Below, one piece after another: positions 18,955 through 28,282 of a stretch of DNA of 64,000 nt (position 1 is its first letter; every line of letters begins with the position of its first letter). A program made the position numbers and the translations under genes. This DNA comes from Clostridium intestinale DSM 6191. Its GTDB lineage: Bacteria; Bacillota; Clostridia; Clostridiales; Clostridiaceae. The stretch spans positions 25,617-89,616 of the forward strand of contig NZ_FQXU01000003.1 in the NCBI RefSeq assembly GCF_900130055.1. The letters are read 5' to 3'. The notes under the pieces are model-generated. The model ran no database searches and had not been told where the DNA came from. It saw nothing but the letters and a program-made list of their open reading frames with translations.

Positions 18955-19838
18955 CACTAAGAGATTTATTAAAAAAGAGAACTTATATAACTTTATCTGC
19001 TGAAGCAATAAAAGGAGATAAAATAGAAGAAAACCATGAAAAGCCAATAATACCTGATGGAATGTGGCGTAAATGTAACGAATGTGGAGAGATTCTTTAT
19101 AAGGAAGATGTAGAAAATAATCTTTGGGTTTGTACCAAGTGTAATTATCATTTTAGAATAAATGCAAGAACTAGATTAAATCTAATTGTAGATGAAGATA
19201 GTTTTAAAGAGAATTTAATAGATATTAGAAGTGTTGATCCACTAAAGTTTAAAGGATATAAAGAAAAGTTATCAAAGTCTGAAAGTGATACAGGAGAAGC
19301 TGATGCTGTAATAACTGGAGTGGGTAAAATTAATGGTATAGAATCAGCTATAGCAGTTATGAACTCTGCTTTCATGATGGGAAGTATGGGAACTGTTGTA
19401 GGTGAAAAAATAACAAGACTAATTGAAGAAGCTACAGATAAAAAACTTCCATTAATAATATTTACAACTTCTGGTGGAGCTAGAATGCAAGAAGGAATAT
19501 TTTCTTTAATGCAGATGGCAAAAATCAGTGGAGCTATAAATCTTTACAACAAGACTGGATTACCTTATATAACTGTACTTACTGATCCAACAACAGGAGG
19601 GGTTACGGCTTCTTTTGCAATGGAAGGTGATATAATTTTAAGTGAGCCAGGAGCTCTTATAGGTTTTGCAGGTAGAAGAGTAATAGAAGGAACTATAAAT
19701 CAAAAACTTCCTGATAATTTTCAAAAAGCTGAATTTCTATTAGAAAAAGGCTTTATAGACAATATAGTTAATAGAAAGAGTATGAAGGATACTATTTATA
19801 AATTATTAATTCTTCATGGGGTGAATAATAATGAATAG
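18951..19838 (+). CDS. accD: Acetyl-CoA carboxylase, carboxyltransferase subunit beta
   Basis: Forms the carboxyltransferase with AccA. The 295-residue protein has the N-terminal zinc ribbon with Cys42, Cys45, Cys61 and Cys64 (KCNECGE and [10 protein letters not shown]). It is followed by the crotonase-like domain with [20 protein letters not shown] and [15 protein letters not shown]. Start and stop overlap both neighbours (four and eight bases), which supports equal production with AccA. Confidence 0.97.
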   Translation: MTLRDLLKKRTYITLSAEAIKGDKIEENHEKPIIPDGMWRKCNECGEILYKEDVENNLWVCTKCNYHFRINARTRLNLIVDEDSFKENLIDIRSVDPLKFKGYKEKLSKSESDTGEADAVITGVGKINGIESAIAVMNSAFMMGSMGTVVGEKITRLIEEATDKKLPLIIFTTSGGARMQEGIFSLMQMAKISGAINLYNKTGLPYITVLTDPTTGGVTASFAMEGDIILSEPGALIGFAGRRVIEGTINQKLPDNFQKAEFLLEKGFIDNIVNRKSMKDTIYKLLILHGVNNNE

Positions 19839-20646
19839 AGAATCTATCAAGAAATTTTCCGCATGGGAAAAAGTAAGTATTTCTAGAAAACAAGATAGAC
19901 CAAATGCTTTATTTTATATAAATCATATATGTGAAGATTTTTTTGAACTTCATGGTGATAGAGCCTTTGGAGATGATAAGTCTGTAGTTGGTGGTATAGC
20001 TAAAATAGAGGGTATACCAGTAACTATTATTGGCATAGTTAAGGGAAATAATGCAAAAGAAAACATTGAAAGAAACTTTGGTATGCCAAATCCAGAAGGC
20101 TATAGAAAGTCTTTAAGGCTTATGAAGCAAGCAGAGAAGTTTAATAGGCCCATTATATGTCTAGTTGATACTCCAGGGGCTTATCCAGGTATGGGAGCTG
20201 AGGAGAGAGGACAAGGGCATGCTATAGCTCAAAATTTAAAAGAGATGTTCTCATTAACTGTTCCTATAATATCAATATTTATAGGAGAAGGTGGAAGTGG
20301 TGGAGCTTTAGCTTTGGGTATTGGTGATAGTATTTTGATGTTAGAGCATGCTATATATTCTATACTTACACCAGAAGGCTTTGCATCTATATTATGGAAA
20401 GATCCTTCAAGAGCTAAAGAGGCTGCAGAAGTAATGGGAATAACTGCACAAGATTTATTAAGAAACGGAATAATAGATAAAGTTATAAGAGAACCTTTAG
20501 GTGGAGCTCATCTAAATCCAGATAAAATAGCTTGGAGAATAAAAAAGAGGATTTTATCTGAATTGACTGAACTTATGGCTTTAGATAAAGAAGAGCTTTT
20601 AATTAGAAGATATAAAAAGTTTAGAGATATGGGTAACTTTTATTAA
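19831..20646 (+). CDS. accA: Acetyl-CoA carboxylase, carboxyltransferase subunit alpha
   Basis: Partner of AccD; binds carboxybiotin and acetyl-CoA. The 271-residue chain has [37 protein letters not shown] and the oxyanion-hole glycines of [18 protein letters not shown]. It is shorter than the E. coli protein at the N-terminus, as is common in Firmicutes. It is the last gene of the fab operon and is followed closely by a terminator. Confidence 0.97.
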   Translation: MNRESIKKFSAWEKVSISRKQDRPNALFYINHICEDFFELHGDRAFGDDKSVVGGIAKIEGIPVTIIGIVKGNNAKENIERNFGMPNPEGYRKSLRLMKQAEKFNRPIICLVDTPGAYPGMGAEERGQGHAIAQNLKEMFSLTVPIISIFIGEGGSGGALALGIGDSILMLEHAIYSILTPEGFASILWKDPSRAKEAAEVMGITAQDLLRNGIIDKVIREPLGGAHLNPDKIAWRIKKRILSELTELMALDKEELLIRRYKKFRDMGNFY

Positions 20647-20655
20647 TATATAAAA

Positions 20656-20689
20656 ATAGAACTGGATTAGTTTCCAGTTCTATTTTTTC
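20656..20689 (+). terminator. Bidirectional terminator at the end of the fab operon
   Basis: Perfect arms ATAGAACTGG and CCAGTTCTAT with an eight-base loop and a T tail. On the opposite strand the hairpin also has a T-rich tail, and the stop codon of the convergent gene lies inside it. Confidence 0.9.
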
Positions 20690-20919
20690 TTAATAAAAGG
20701 AATTCCACCTGATATAATAAAGTAATATAGAGCTATAGGAATAAATAAAATCACAGTTGTGGTATAGTTTATGTATCCTAAGTCATTGGCTCCAAATAAT
20801 AAAATAATTAAGATAAGCGGAATAAGAGTAAGTTTTATGAAGTTACTTTTATTCTTTTTATGTTTATAAACACCATATAAGTCGAAAAGTATAAGTGCTA
20901 CAAGTATAATATATACCAT
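20680..20919 (-). CDS. Small membrane protein, unknown
   Basis: A 79-residue protein with three predicted membrane segments: MVYIILVALILFDLYGVY, then LIPLILIILLFGANDLG, then TTVILFIPIALYYFIISG. A short lysine/asparagine-rich loop and a KKK end are probably cytoplasmic. A GTGAGG site precedes the ATG. It converges on the fab operon and its stop lies within the shared terminator. No family is recognised. Confidence 0.6.
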   Translation of the reverse strand: MVYIILVALILFDLYGVYKHKKNKSNFIKLTLIPLILIILLFGANDLGYINYTTTVILFIPIALYYFIISGGIPFIKKK

Positions 20920-20975
20920 TTGTATACCTCACTAAATAAAATTTCTTTTAGAGTATATCATAAAAATAAACACAA

Positions 20976-21006
20976 TAAAAGCCATGGATTTAATGACCAT
21001 GGCTTC
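20976..21006 (-). terminator. Terminator of the ECF S-component gene
   Basis: On the minus strand the arms AAGCCATGG and CCATGGCTT are followed by TTTATT. It lies just after the stop of the S-component gene. Confidence 0.75.
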
Positions 21007-21009
21007 ATA

Positions 21010-21525
21010 TTATGCAAGATTATTACTTTCGTTATCAAAGTTTAAATTAACATTTTTAGCTAATACTTTAACTAAAGCATATGATATAGTTCCATCAACT
21101 AAGTGATGGATTACAGTTCCTATTCCAACAACAATTAAAGCATTTGTGAAGCTAAATCCAAAAGGAATAACTATTAGAGCTTCTAGTAGTGCGTGAATTG
21201 GAGCAGTTATTAATATTACATATTTAAATGGAACTTTCTTTTTAACTAAATAGCCACCTACTCCACCTACAACAGTATGCATTGCAGCTCTTGCGGCTAT
21301 TACAGGACTCGCTGTTATTGAAAAACCTACAGCTGACCCAATACCTACAGCAACAGCAACTCCTGGACTAATTAGCATAGCTATAAATAATGGAACATGG
21401 GAAGCTATAGTAGCTGAAAATGGTGGAATTAAGACTCTTAAAAATCCAAAATAAAGCGGAATAATAATTGATATAGCTGTTAAAAGTGCGGCATAAATCA
21501 TTTTAGTAACATTTCTTTGCATCAT
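21010..21525 (-). CDS. ECF-type transporter substrate-binding (S) component, possibly niacin-specific
   Basis: A 171-residue integral membrane protein with about five or six hydrophobic segments. The N-terminal pattern ALLTAISIIIPLYFGFLRV, then ASHVPLFIAMLISPGVAVAVG, resembles ECF S components of the NiaX group, which bind niacin and use a shared EcfAA'T module encoded elsewhere. Substrate assignment is by resemblance only. The gene has its own promoter with an inverted repeat over the -10 box, so it is probably controlled by a dedicated repressor. Confidence 0.65.
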   Translation of the reverse strand: MMQRNVTKMIYAALLTAISIIIPLYFGFLRVLIPPFSATIASHVPLFIAMLISPGVAVAVGIGSAVGFSITASPVIAARAAMHTVVGGVGGYLVKKKVPFKYVILITAPIHALLEALIVIPFGFSFTNALIVVGIGTVIHHLVDGTISYALVKVLAKNVNLNFDNESNNLA

Positions 21526-21545
21526 ATAATCCTCCTAAACTTCTG

Positions 21546-21584
21546 TATATACACCAGTATATAGTGGTAATTAGGATTTGTAAA
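21546..21584 (-). promoter_or_regulatory. Promoter and candidate operator of the ECF S-component gene
   Basis: On the minus strand TTTACA (21579-21584) and TATACT (21556-21561) are 17 bases apart. An inverted repeat TATATAC-ACCA-GTATATA (21546-21563) overlaps the -10 box and start site, a typical repressor position. For a niacin transporter NiaR would be the natural candidate, but the match was not tested. Confidence 0.6.
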
Positions 21585-21678
21585 TAGAATTGTAGATTTT
21601 TAGACATAGATTATGATAAAATATAAAGTAAATATATAGAAAAATATAGAACAGTTGGTATTGAATTAGGAGGGAATT

Positions 21679-22377
21679 ATGTTAGAAGTTAATAATATAA
21701 CAAAAAGTTATGGGAAATTTAAAGCAGTAAAAGATATAAGCTTTAAGGTAGAACAAGGAGAAATAGCAGTTTTAGTAGGACCTAATGGTGCAGGAAAGTC
21801 AACCATAATAAAATCCATAGCGGGACTACTAAAATATGAAGGAGAAATAAAGATAGGTGGAAAACACAATAAGAGTATTGAAGGGAAAAGGTTATTTAAC
21901 TATGTTCCTGAAATGCCAGCCATGTATCCATTACTTACAGTAGATGAACATATTCACTTTATAGCAAAAGCCTATGGACTTAACGATTATAAAGAAAAAG
22001 CAGAAGAGCTTTTAAAGACCTTTGATATGGTTGATAAAAGAACTAAACTAGGACAAGAATTATCAAAAGGTATGCAGCAAAAGGTAAGTATCATGTGCGG
22101 CCTTATAACTAATCCTAAATTAATCCTTTTTGATGAACCTATGATAGGATTAGATCCTAAAGCAATTAAGGAACTTAAGAACTATTTTGCAAAACTAAAG
22201 GAATCAGGAGCAGCAATCATAATAAGTACCCATCTTTTAGATAGTGTGCAAGATCTATGGGATAGAATACTTATAATGAAAGAAGGGGAAATTATTTTAT
22301 CAAAAACAAAGGGAGAATTTAATGAATCTGGAGATAACTTAGAAGAAATATTCTTTGAATTTACGGAGGAAAATTAG
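21679..22377 (+). CDS. ABC transporter ATP-binding protein
   Basis: A 232-residue ABC ATPase with Walker A GPNGAGKST, signature LSKGMQQK, Walker B KLILFDEP and the switch histidine in IIISTHLLDS. It belongs to the single-domain exporter type. The following permease starts directly after its stop codon, so the two form one exporter. The substrate is not evident. Confidence 0.9.
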   Translation: MLEVNNITKSYGKFKAVKDISFKVEQGEIAVLVGPNGAGKSTIIKSIAGLLKYEGEIKIGGKHNKSIEGKRLFNYVPEMPAMYPLLTVDEHIHFIAKAYGLNDYKEKAEELLKTFDMVDKRTKLGQELSKGMQQKVSIMCGLITNPKLILFDEPMIGLDPKAIKELKNYFAKLKESGAAIIISTHLLDSVQDLWDRILIMKEGEIILSKTKGEFNESGDNLEEIFFEFTEEN

Positions 22378-23952
22378 ATGGGAGCATTATTTTATCTAAT
22401 AAGAAGAAGTATAATAAACTTCATAAAAAACTTAAAAAAACAACCGTCTAAATTAATCCCCTTTGTATTTATAATAGGAATGGTAGTTTTTATGCTTGCA
22501 ACAATGTCAAAGGATAAAAATATCTTTGACAAAAATATTCCGCCACAATATATAACTTCATTTTTTACTTTAGGCATATTATTTTTCTTTTTTTCTTCAT
22601 TAATAATGTCTATAGGAAAAAGAAGCACCCAATTTTTTATGAGTGATGTAAATATGGCTTTTACATCTCCAATAAAACCACAAAATCTATTGATATATGA
22701 ATTTATTAAAAGTATTTCCTCAGCTGGAGTATTTTTATTAGTTTTTCTATATCAAATACCAAATTTAAAGATTAATTTAGGATTAAGCAATATGGGCATA
22801 GTTCTAATAATATTAATACTTGGTTTGTTTTTTGTTACCCTATCAATAATATCAATATTTATATATAGCCTATGTTCTACAAAACCATACCTTAATAAAA
22901 TATTTAATATAGTATTTAAAGGGGCAGCTGCTTTAACTTTATTATTTCCAGCATTAAAGTTATTTCAAAATAAGGATGATTTGTTTAACACATTTGTTAA
23001 TATGTTTTCAAGCAAAAACATTGACTACATCCCTTTAATAGGTTGGTACAAAGCAATGTTTAATAAAGCAATAACAAATGTTGATGGAATATTTTTTGTA
23101 TATGCACTTTTAAACATACTTGTTATAGGGATACTTGCAGTAATTCTTTATAATATGAACCTTGATTATTATGAGGATGTAATTCAAGGAGCAGAACTTA
23201 AGGAAGATGTTTTAAAACTAAAAACTAAACAGATTAATCCTAAAGAATTCAATTTAAATAATAGAAAAATGAAGACAAGAAAAATTACATTTAACTATAA
23301 TGCTAATTATGGAAAAACATTATTTTATAGACACATTCTAGAATATAGAAAAACAGGATTTGGTATATTAAATTTATATACCTTATTAATGGTTTCAGCA
23401 GCAGTTATATACGGTAAGTTTGTACCTATAAATGATATATTACCTCTACTTTATGGATATATATATATTTCAGGGCTAGCTTCCTTTGGAAACAAGATAC
23501 ATCAAGAAATGGCAAAACCATATATATTCCTTATACCAGACTCACAAGAAAGTAAGATTTTCTGGGGAACCTTATCATCAGCTTTGAAATTCTTAGTAGA
23601 TGGAAGTTTAAGTTTTTTAGTGGCAGGAATATTAACTAAATCAAATCCACTTACTATAGTTTTGGCTATAATAGTTTATGTTTCCTTTGGATTTGTCTTT
23701 ATATATGGAGGAGTACTAAATTACAGATTGTTTGGAAGAATAGCATCTAATGCTTTAAAAGGATTTTTGATGTTTATAAGTATATTTATTTACGTTCTTC
23801 CAGGGATTATAGCTTCTATTATAATATCAGTGAAGTTAGAGTTTTTAGGCCAATATGCGATATATTTTTCCTTTATAATATGGAACATGTTAGTTTCTCT
23901 AGTTATTATGCAATTTGCAAAAGGTGTATTAAATCATTGTGAGCTTGATTAG
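22378..23952 (+). CDS. ABC exporter membrane protein (PF16962-like putative ABC exporter)
   Basis: A 524-residue polytopic protein with about eleven hydrophobic segments and a central hydrophilic region around residues 265-310. The N-terminal layout, with an early amphipathic segment rich in lysine, SLIMSIGKRSTQFFMSDVNMAFTSPI and IKPQNLL, resembles the putative ABC exporter family found next to single ABC ATPases in Firmicutes. The substrate is unknown. A terminator overlaps its stop codon. Confidence 0.75.
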   Translation: MGALFYLIRRSIINFIKNLKKQPSKLIPFVFIIGMVVFMLATMSKDKNIFDKNIPPQYITSFFTLGILFFFFSSLIMSIGKRSTQFFMSDVNMAFTSPIKPQNLLIYEFIKSISSAGVFLLVFLYQIPNLKINLGLSNMGIVLIILILGLFFVTLSIISIFIYSLCSTKPYLNKIFNIVFKGAAALTLLFPALKLFQNKDDLFNTFVNMFSSKNIDYIPLIGWYKAMFNKAITNVDGIFFVYALLNILVIGILAVILYNMNLDYYEDVIQGAELKEDVLKLKTKQINPKEFNLNNRKMKTRKITFNYNANYGKTLFYRHILEYRKTGFGILNLYTLLMVSAAVIYGKFVPINDILPLLYGYIYISGLASFGNKIHQEMAKPYIFLIPDSQESKIFWGTLSSALKFLVDGSLSFLVAGILTKSNPLTIVLAIIVYVSFGFVFIYGGVLNYRLFGRIASNALKGFLMFISIFIYVLPGIIASIIISVKLEFLGQYAIYFSFIIWNMLVSLVIMQFAKGVLNHCELD

Positions 23953-23982
23953 AAGGTGAGTTTTTACTCATCTTCTTTTTTG
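23951..23982 (+). terminator. Terminator of the ABC exporter operon
   Basis: The arms AGAAGGTGAGT and ACTCATCTTCT (one mismatch) have a TTTT-containing loop and a T6 tail. Confidence 0.85.
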
Positions 23983-24034
23983 CTATTATGTAGGGTATAA
24001 TAATGATATTAAAAAAGAAAAGAGGATATATAAT

Positions 24035-24442
24035 ATGGATAGTGTTCAGGTGGCAAAAATAGCAACAAGGATGGCTATTTCTTCAAGAGAAGAGGAACAT
24101 AAATTAAGAGATGAATTTGGGGCATTGGGAGCAAATACTGCAGCTGTAGATATAGGTGGAAATATAAATAATTCTATACAAAAGATTTTAGAAAGAACCT
24201 TGGTTGCATCCAAAAGATGTGGTCTTATACGTGAAGAGCACATTCACGAAGGAGCTGTTATTGGAGCTTGCAGAGATGCAATTATGCAAGTTGCAAATAG
24301 AGCAAGTGGTCAAAATGTTGGGGGAAAAATAGGTATAGCAGTTTCGGGGGAACATTTAAGCGTTTGCATATTTTTAAGCATTGGATTACTTCACTTAAAT
24401 GAGATAGTCATTGGGATTGGGCATAGAGCTATAACAAAATAA
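24035..24442 (+). CDS. HutP-family protein
   Basis: A 135-residue protein whose C-terminal two thirds match the HutP family (the histidine-responsive RNA-binding antiterminator of B. subtilis). The visible segment is HIHEGAVIGACRDAIMQVANRA, then GGKIGIAVSGEHLSVCIFLSIGLLHLNE and a GIGHRAI end. The two histidines of the HxxEGAV region fit the metal site of HutP. No histidine-utilisation genes lie nearby, so the ligand and RNA target may differ. It appears to be a single-gene unit. Confidence 0.8.
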   Translation: MDSVQVAKIATRMAISSREEEHKLRDEFGALGANTAAVDIGGNINNSIQKILERTLVASKRCGLIREEHIHEGAVIGACRDAIMQVANRASGQNVGGKIGIAVSGEHLSVCIFLSIGLLHLNEIVIGIGHRAITK

Positions 24443-24599
24443 ATATTTACTTTTTAATATTATTATGATATTATTAAAAATAATATTTTATCAATAAATG
24501 AGTGAATTAATTAAGTTGTTAGTAGTAAATGTAGGATATTATTGATAAATATTAGAAATAAATTAATAATTTTTTATAATTTAAGAAGGAGATGGCAGT

Positions 24600-25586
24600 A
24601 TGGTAGGGAAGAAGAAAGTTGCCTTGATTTTATGCGCATTAGTTGCAGTAAGTTCTTTTGTAGCTTGCGCTAAAAAAGAAGGGGACAAGAAAAAAATTGG
24701 TATTTCACAAATAGTTGAGCATCCAGCATTGGATTCTGCAAGAAAAGGATTCATTGATGGACTTAAAGAAAAAGGATTTGAGGAAGGCAAAAATCTAGAA
24801 ATTGATTATCAAAATGCCCAAGGAGACATTGCAACAACTCAAACAATAGCTCAAGGATTTGTTAGTAATAAAAAAGATTTAGTATTAGCTATTGCAACAC
24901 CTAGTGCTCAATCAGCTTATAATGCTACAAAGGATATTCCAATAGTATTTACAGCAGTTACAGATCCAGTAGTTGCAGGAATAGTTAAGGATGTAAAGAG
25001 TACAGGAACTAACGTTACAGGAACTTCTGATAATGTTTCAATAGCAGATCAATTAAAGGTTTTACAAAAAGTATTACCTAATGCAAAAACTATCGGAGTA
25101 ATATATACAACTTCTGAAGCTAACTCTGGAGTGCAAGTTAAAGCACTTAAAGAAGAAGCTGCAAAATTAGGATTACAAGTTAAAGAAGCTGGTGCAGCAA
25201 CTAGCAATGATATAGATCAAAGTTTAAACTCAATATTAGGTTCAATAGACGTATTATACACTCCTACAGATAACAATGTAGCAGCAGCTTATGATTTAGT
25301 AGGTAAAAGAGCATTAGAAAAAAATGTACCTATATTTGGAGCAGAATCTGCTATAGTAGCAAAAGGTGGATTAATAACAGCAGGTATTGACTACTATAAA
25401 TTAGGAAAAGAAGCTGGATATCAAGCAGCTGAAATCTTAAACGGTAAAAAACCATCAGAAATACCAGTAGGATTCCAAACAGATTTACAAACTACTATAA
25501 ACACTGATGTTGCTAAAAAACTTGGAATAACTATACCAGCTGATATAGAAAAGAGTGCTGAAAAAGTTACAGGAGGGGTTAATTAA
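24600..25586 (+). CDS. ABC importer substrate-binding lipoprotein (PF04392 / TrpX-like)
   Basis: A 328-residue secreted lipoprotein. The N-terminal signal has a lysine start, a hydrophobic core and a lipobox ending VAC with Cys23 as the lipidated residue. The mature part shows IGISQIVEHPALDSARKGF, ATPSAQSAYNATKDIPIVFTAVTDPV and GVIYTTSEANS, typical of the ABC_sub_bind family (TrpX and relatives). The family includes tryptophan and other amino-acid or nucleoside-like binders. No T-box leader is seen, so a tryptophan role is not supported. It overlaps the permease start by one base. Confidence 0.88.
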   Translation: MVGKKKVALILCALVAVSSFVACAKKEGDKKKIGISQIVEHPALDSARKGFIDGLKEKGFEEGKNLEIDYQNAQGDIATTQTIAQGFVSNKKDLVLAIATPSAQSAYNATKDIPIVFTAVTDPVVAGIVKDVKSTGTNVTGTSDNVSIADQLKVLQKVLPNAKTIGVIYTTSEANSGVQVKALKEEAAKLGLQVKEAGAATSNDIDQSLNSILGSIDVLYTPTDNNVAAAYDLVGKRALEKNVPIFGAESAIVAKGGLITAGIDYYKLGKEAGYQAAEILNGKKPSEIPVGFQTDLQTTINTDVAKKLGITIPADIEKSAEKVTGGVN

Positions 25587-26503
25587 TGTCTTTAGTGTTA
25601 AATGTTTTAGAGCAAGGCTTGCTATTTGCCTTAGTATCTATTGGCGTATATATAACCTATAAGATATTAGATTTCCCAGATCTTTCAGTAGATGGAACAT
25701 TCCCATTAGGTGCTGCAGTATGTGCAGCCCTTTTAGCTAATGGGGTGAATCCTATCTTATCTGTATTTGTATCTTTGGCAGCAGGGGCAGTAGCAGGATG
25801 TATAACAGGATTATTACACGTAAAATTAAAAATAGACAGTTTAATGTCAGGAATATTAGTTATGATTGGCTTATATTCCATAAACCTAAGAATTATGGGT
25901 AAATCCAACTCTCCACTATTTAACTTTGGAAACATATTTAAGTCTTTTGAATTAAATGTTGGAGAATTAAGGCTTTCACCAATAATAATTATTTTAGCCT
26001 TTGTAATAGTTGCTAAAATAATTATGGACTTATTCTTAAAAACAAAAAGAGGATTTTTATTAATTGCAACAGGAGATAATGAACAAGTAGTTACCTCACT
26101 TGGAATAAATAAAGATAATGTTAAAATAATGGCTCTTATGATATCTAATGGATTAGTTGCATTAGCAGGTGGATTAACAGCTCAATATCAAGGTTTCGCA
26201 GACGTTGGTATGGGAACAGGTGTTGTAGTTATGGGGCTTGCATCAGTAATTATAGGGGTTTCAGTATTCCAAAAGATGAGTTTTGTAAAAGCTACAAGTT
26301 TAGCTATATTTGGTGCAATAATATATAAAGCCGTAGTTGCAATAGCGCTTCAGCTTGGCTTATCACCTAATGATTTAAAACTTATAACTGCTGTAATAGT
26401 TATTATTGCTTTAGCTGCAAATAATAAAGGCGGTATATTTAAGAGAAAAAAAGTTATGAAGGGTGGTGTTTTAGCTAATGCTGAAAGTAAAGGGACTGTG
26501 TAA
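25586..26503 (+). CDS. ABC importer permease (TrpY-like, BPD_transp_2 family)
   Basis: A 305-residue permease with about eight to nine membrane segments and conserved PDLSVDGTFPLGAAVCAALL near the start. TGDNEQVVTSLGIN is a cytoplasmic loop contacting the ATPase. It is in an operon with the lipoprotein (one-base overlap) and the ATPase (26-base overlap). The branched-chain-type permease fold and the neighbour family indicate an uptake system for a small nitrogenous compound. Confidence 0.9.
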   Translation: MSLVLNVLEQGLLFALVSIGVYITYKILDFPDLSVDGTFPLGAAVCAALLANGVNPILSVFVSLAAGAVAGCITGLLHVKLKIDSLMSGILVMIGLYSINLRIMGKSNSPLFNFGNIFKSFELNVGELRLSPIIIILAFVIVAKIIMDLFLKTKRGFLLIATGDNEQVVTSLGINKDNVKIMALMISNGLVALAGGLTAQYQGFADVGMGTGVVVMGLASVIIGVSVFQKMSFVKATSLAIFGAIIYKAVVAIALQLGLSPNDLKLITAVIVIIALAANNKGGIFKRKKVMKGGVLANAESKGTV

Positions 26504-27272
26504 GGTTTTTAATGAAAATACTGTAAATGAGCATAGAGTATTTGATGAATTTGAAATAGAAGTAAAAACTGGAGACTTTGTATCAATAATAGGTTCTAAT
26601 GGAGCAGGAAAAAGTACTTTATTAAATCTAGTAGGTGGAAGTCTTTCTGGAGATTATGGTTCGATATTTATAGATGATACAGAAATGATAGATATGCCTG
26701 AATATAAAAGATCAAAAATCATTGGAAGAGTATATCAAAGTCCTTCAATGGGTGTATCACCTAACATGACTATATTAGAAAACTTATCTCTAGCAGATAA
26801 TAAAGGGAAAAAGTTTGGATTAACATTTGCAGTTGATAAAAGCAGAATAGATCATTATAAAGAATTACTTAAAAAAGTTAACTTAGGACTTGAAGATAAA
26901 CTTTACACAAAAGTAGGGTTATTATCAGGTGGTCAAAGACAGGCTTTAACCTTAATGATGTCAGTTATGTCTAATCCAAAACTGTTATTATTAGATGAAC
27001 ATACAGCTGCATTAGACCCTAAAACATCAGAAAAAATAATGGAGATAACCAGAGAGATTGTTAAAGAAAGAAAAATTACAACACTTATGGTTACTCACAA
27101 CTTAAACCATGCAATCACATCTGGAAACAGACTTATAATGATGCATGAAGGAAAAATCGTAATTGATGTTAGCGGAGAAGAAAAAGCTTCACTAGATACA
27201 GATAAACTTATCAATTTATTTGAAAAAGTGCATATTAAAGATGGATTAAGTGATAGAACATTGTTCAGTTAA
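26478..27272 (+). CDS. ABC importer ATP-binding protein (TrpZ-like)
   Basis: A 264-residue ABC ATPase with Walker A GSNGAGKST, signature LLSGGQRQALTL, Walker B LLLLDEHTAALDP and switch MVTHNLNHA. DEHTAALDP is the form usual in this importer subfamily. It energises the permease encoded just upstream, whose end it overlaps. A very stable hairpin follows the stop by about 15 bases. Confidence 0.92.
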   Translation: MLKVKGLCKVFNENTVNEHRVFDEFEIEVKTGDFVSIIGSNGAGKSTLLNLVGGSLSGDYGSIFIDDTEMIDMPEYKRSKIIGRVYQSPSMGVSPNMTILENLSLADNKGKKFGLTFAVDKSRIDHYKELLKKVNLGLEDKLYTKVGLLSGGQRQALTLMMSVMSNPKLLLLDEHTAALDPKTSEKIMEITREIVKERKITTLMVTHNLNHAITSGNRLIMMHEGKIVIDVSGEEKASLDTDKLINLFEKVHIKDGLSDRTLFS

Positions 27273-27286
27273 TCATCTTAGTAAAC

Positions 27287-27317
27287 AACCCCCAAAAGCA
27301 TTATGCTTTTGGGGGTT
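27287..27317 (+). terminator. Strong hairpin after the importer operon
   Basis: Perfect 14-base arms AACCCCCAAAAGCA and TGCTTTTGGGGGTT surround a three-base loop. No long T tract follows (only AAACTTTT), so it may act as an incomplete terminator or 3'-end stabiliser. Confidence 0.7.
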
Positions 27318-27406
27318 AAACTTTTGGATAAATAAGGTATAATAAATTTAATGGAGTTTAAGGTATAGTTCCTCAATATAATAACTGATTATGAAAGGTG
27401 TCTTAT

Positions 27407-27910
27407 ATGTTAAATACAGATAGATGTGTGATGAATAAGATAAGTAAAAATGATTATGAGGATATAAAGAAGTTGTATTTTGACGAAAGGGTGAGAGAGT
27501 TTCTTGGTGGGGTTGTAACGGAAGAAAGGTATAACAACATTTTTGAAGAGATGTTAAATGATAATGAAGAGTCAATTTATCTAACAGTTAGAGACAATAC
27601 TACAGATGAACTAGTTGGATTAGTTTCACTTGATAAACATCATGATGGAGTAAGTACGGAAATTTCCTATCAGTTTGTGAGTGGATTATGGGGACAAGGA
27701 TATGGAAATGAAGTTATTAGAAAACTTATGGATTATGCCTTTAAAGAATTAAACTTAAATAAATTAGTTGCTGAAACTCAAACTGCAAATAAAGCTTCAT
27801 GTAGATTATTAACAAAGCTTGGCATGAGTATAGAAGAATCAATTTATAGATTTGGTGCTGAGCAATATATATTTAGGATTTTAAGAGACGAGTATTATAA
27901 AAATAACTAG
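27407..27910 (+). CDS. GNAT-family N-acetyltransferase 1
   Basis: A 167-residue acetyltransferase starting MLNTDRCVMNKISKNDY. The ATG is seven bases after AAAGGTG; an in-frame GTG inside that ribosome site is less likely. The acetyl-CoA-binding region is SGLWGQGYGNEVIRKLMDYAF, followed by VAETQTANKASCRLLTKLGM, the RimJ/RimL-like ending. The acceptor is unknown. It begins a run of three such genes interrupted by one zinc-ribbon membrane protein. Confidence 0.88.
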   Translation: MLNTDRCVMNKISKNDYEDIKKLYFDERVREFLGGVVTEERYNNIFEEMLNDNEESIYLTVRDNTTDELVGLVSLDKHHDGVSTEISYQFVSGLWGQGYGNEVIRKLMDYAFKELNLNKLVAETQTANKASCRLLTKLGMSIEESIYRFGAEQYIFRILRDEYYKNN

Positions 27911-27928
27911 GAAGAAGTGGTGAATAAT

Positions 27929-28234
27929 ATGTATGTTCAAAAGTGTGAAAATTGTTCTAATCAATTTACTAAAAAAACAATTCGAAAATCAATTATGTCT
28001 TGGATTGGTTACGAACCTATTGTGTGTGAAAAATGTAAAAGTATCCACTATGTTTATTTTAGAACAAGGATATTACTAAGTATTTTTATTGTTGTACCTG
28101 TATTACCTCCAATTATCTTTTCTCCGTATAGTTCATTTCCTGTCCTTATATTAGTCTATGTATTGTGGTATTCCTTATTAATATTTAGCATACCATTTTT
28201 TGCTAGATACAGAATTGAAGAAAAAAATAAATAA
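27929..28234 (+). CDS. Small zinc-ribbon membrane protein (CxxC-CxxC type)
   Basis: About 101 residues. The N-terminus has two CxxC pairs, CENC and CEKC, spaced 23 residues apart, fitting a zinc ribbon. Two hydrophobic segments follow (LLSIFIVVPVLPPIIFS and FPVLILVYVLWYSLLIFS), with a charged KNK end. This layout resembles the cxxc_20_cxxc family of Firmicutes. The ATG after GTGGTGAATAAT is preferred, although an upstream GTG adds four residues. Function is unknown. Confidence 0.65.
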   Translation: MYVQKCENCSNQFTKKTIRKSIMSWIGYEPIVCEKCKSIHYVYFRTRILLSIFIVVPVLPPIIFSPYSSFPVLILVYVLWYSLLIFSIPFFARYRIEEKNK

Positions 28235-28282
28235 TAGAGCATATCCAATTTGCTAGAAGTGAATATAAAGAAAGGAACTAAT

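Noticed and set aside
24443..24599. T-box leader for the TrpX-like importer
   Set aside because: The 157-bp gap has no T-box core sequence or terminator/antiterminator pair and is too short for a full T-box.
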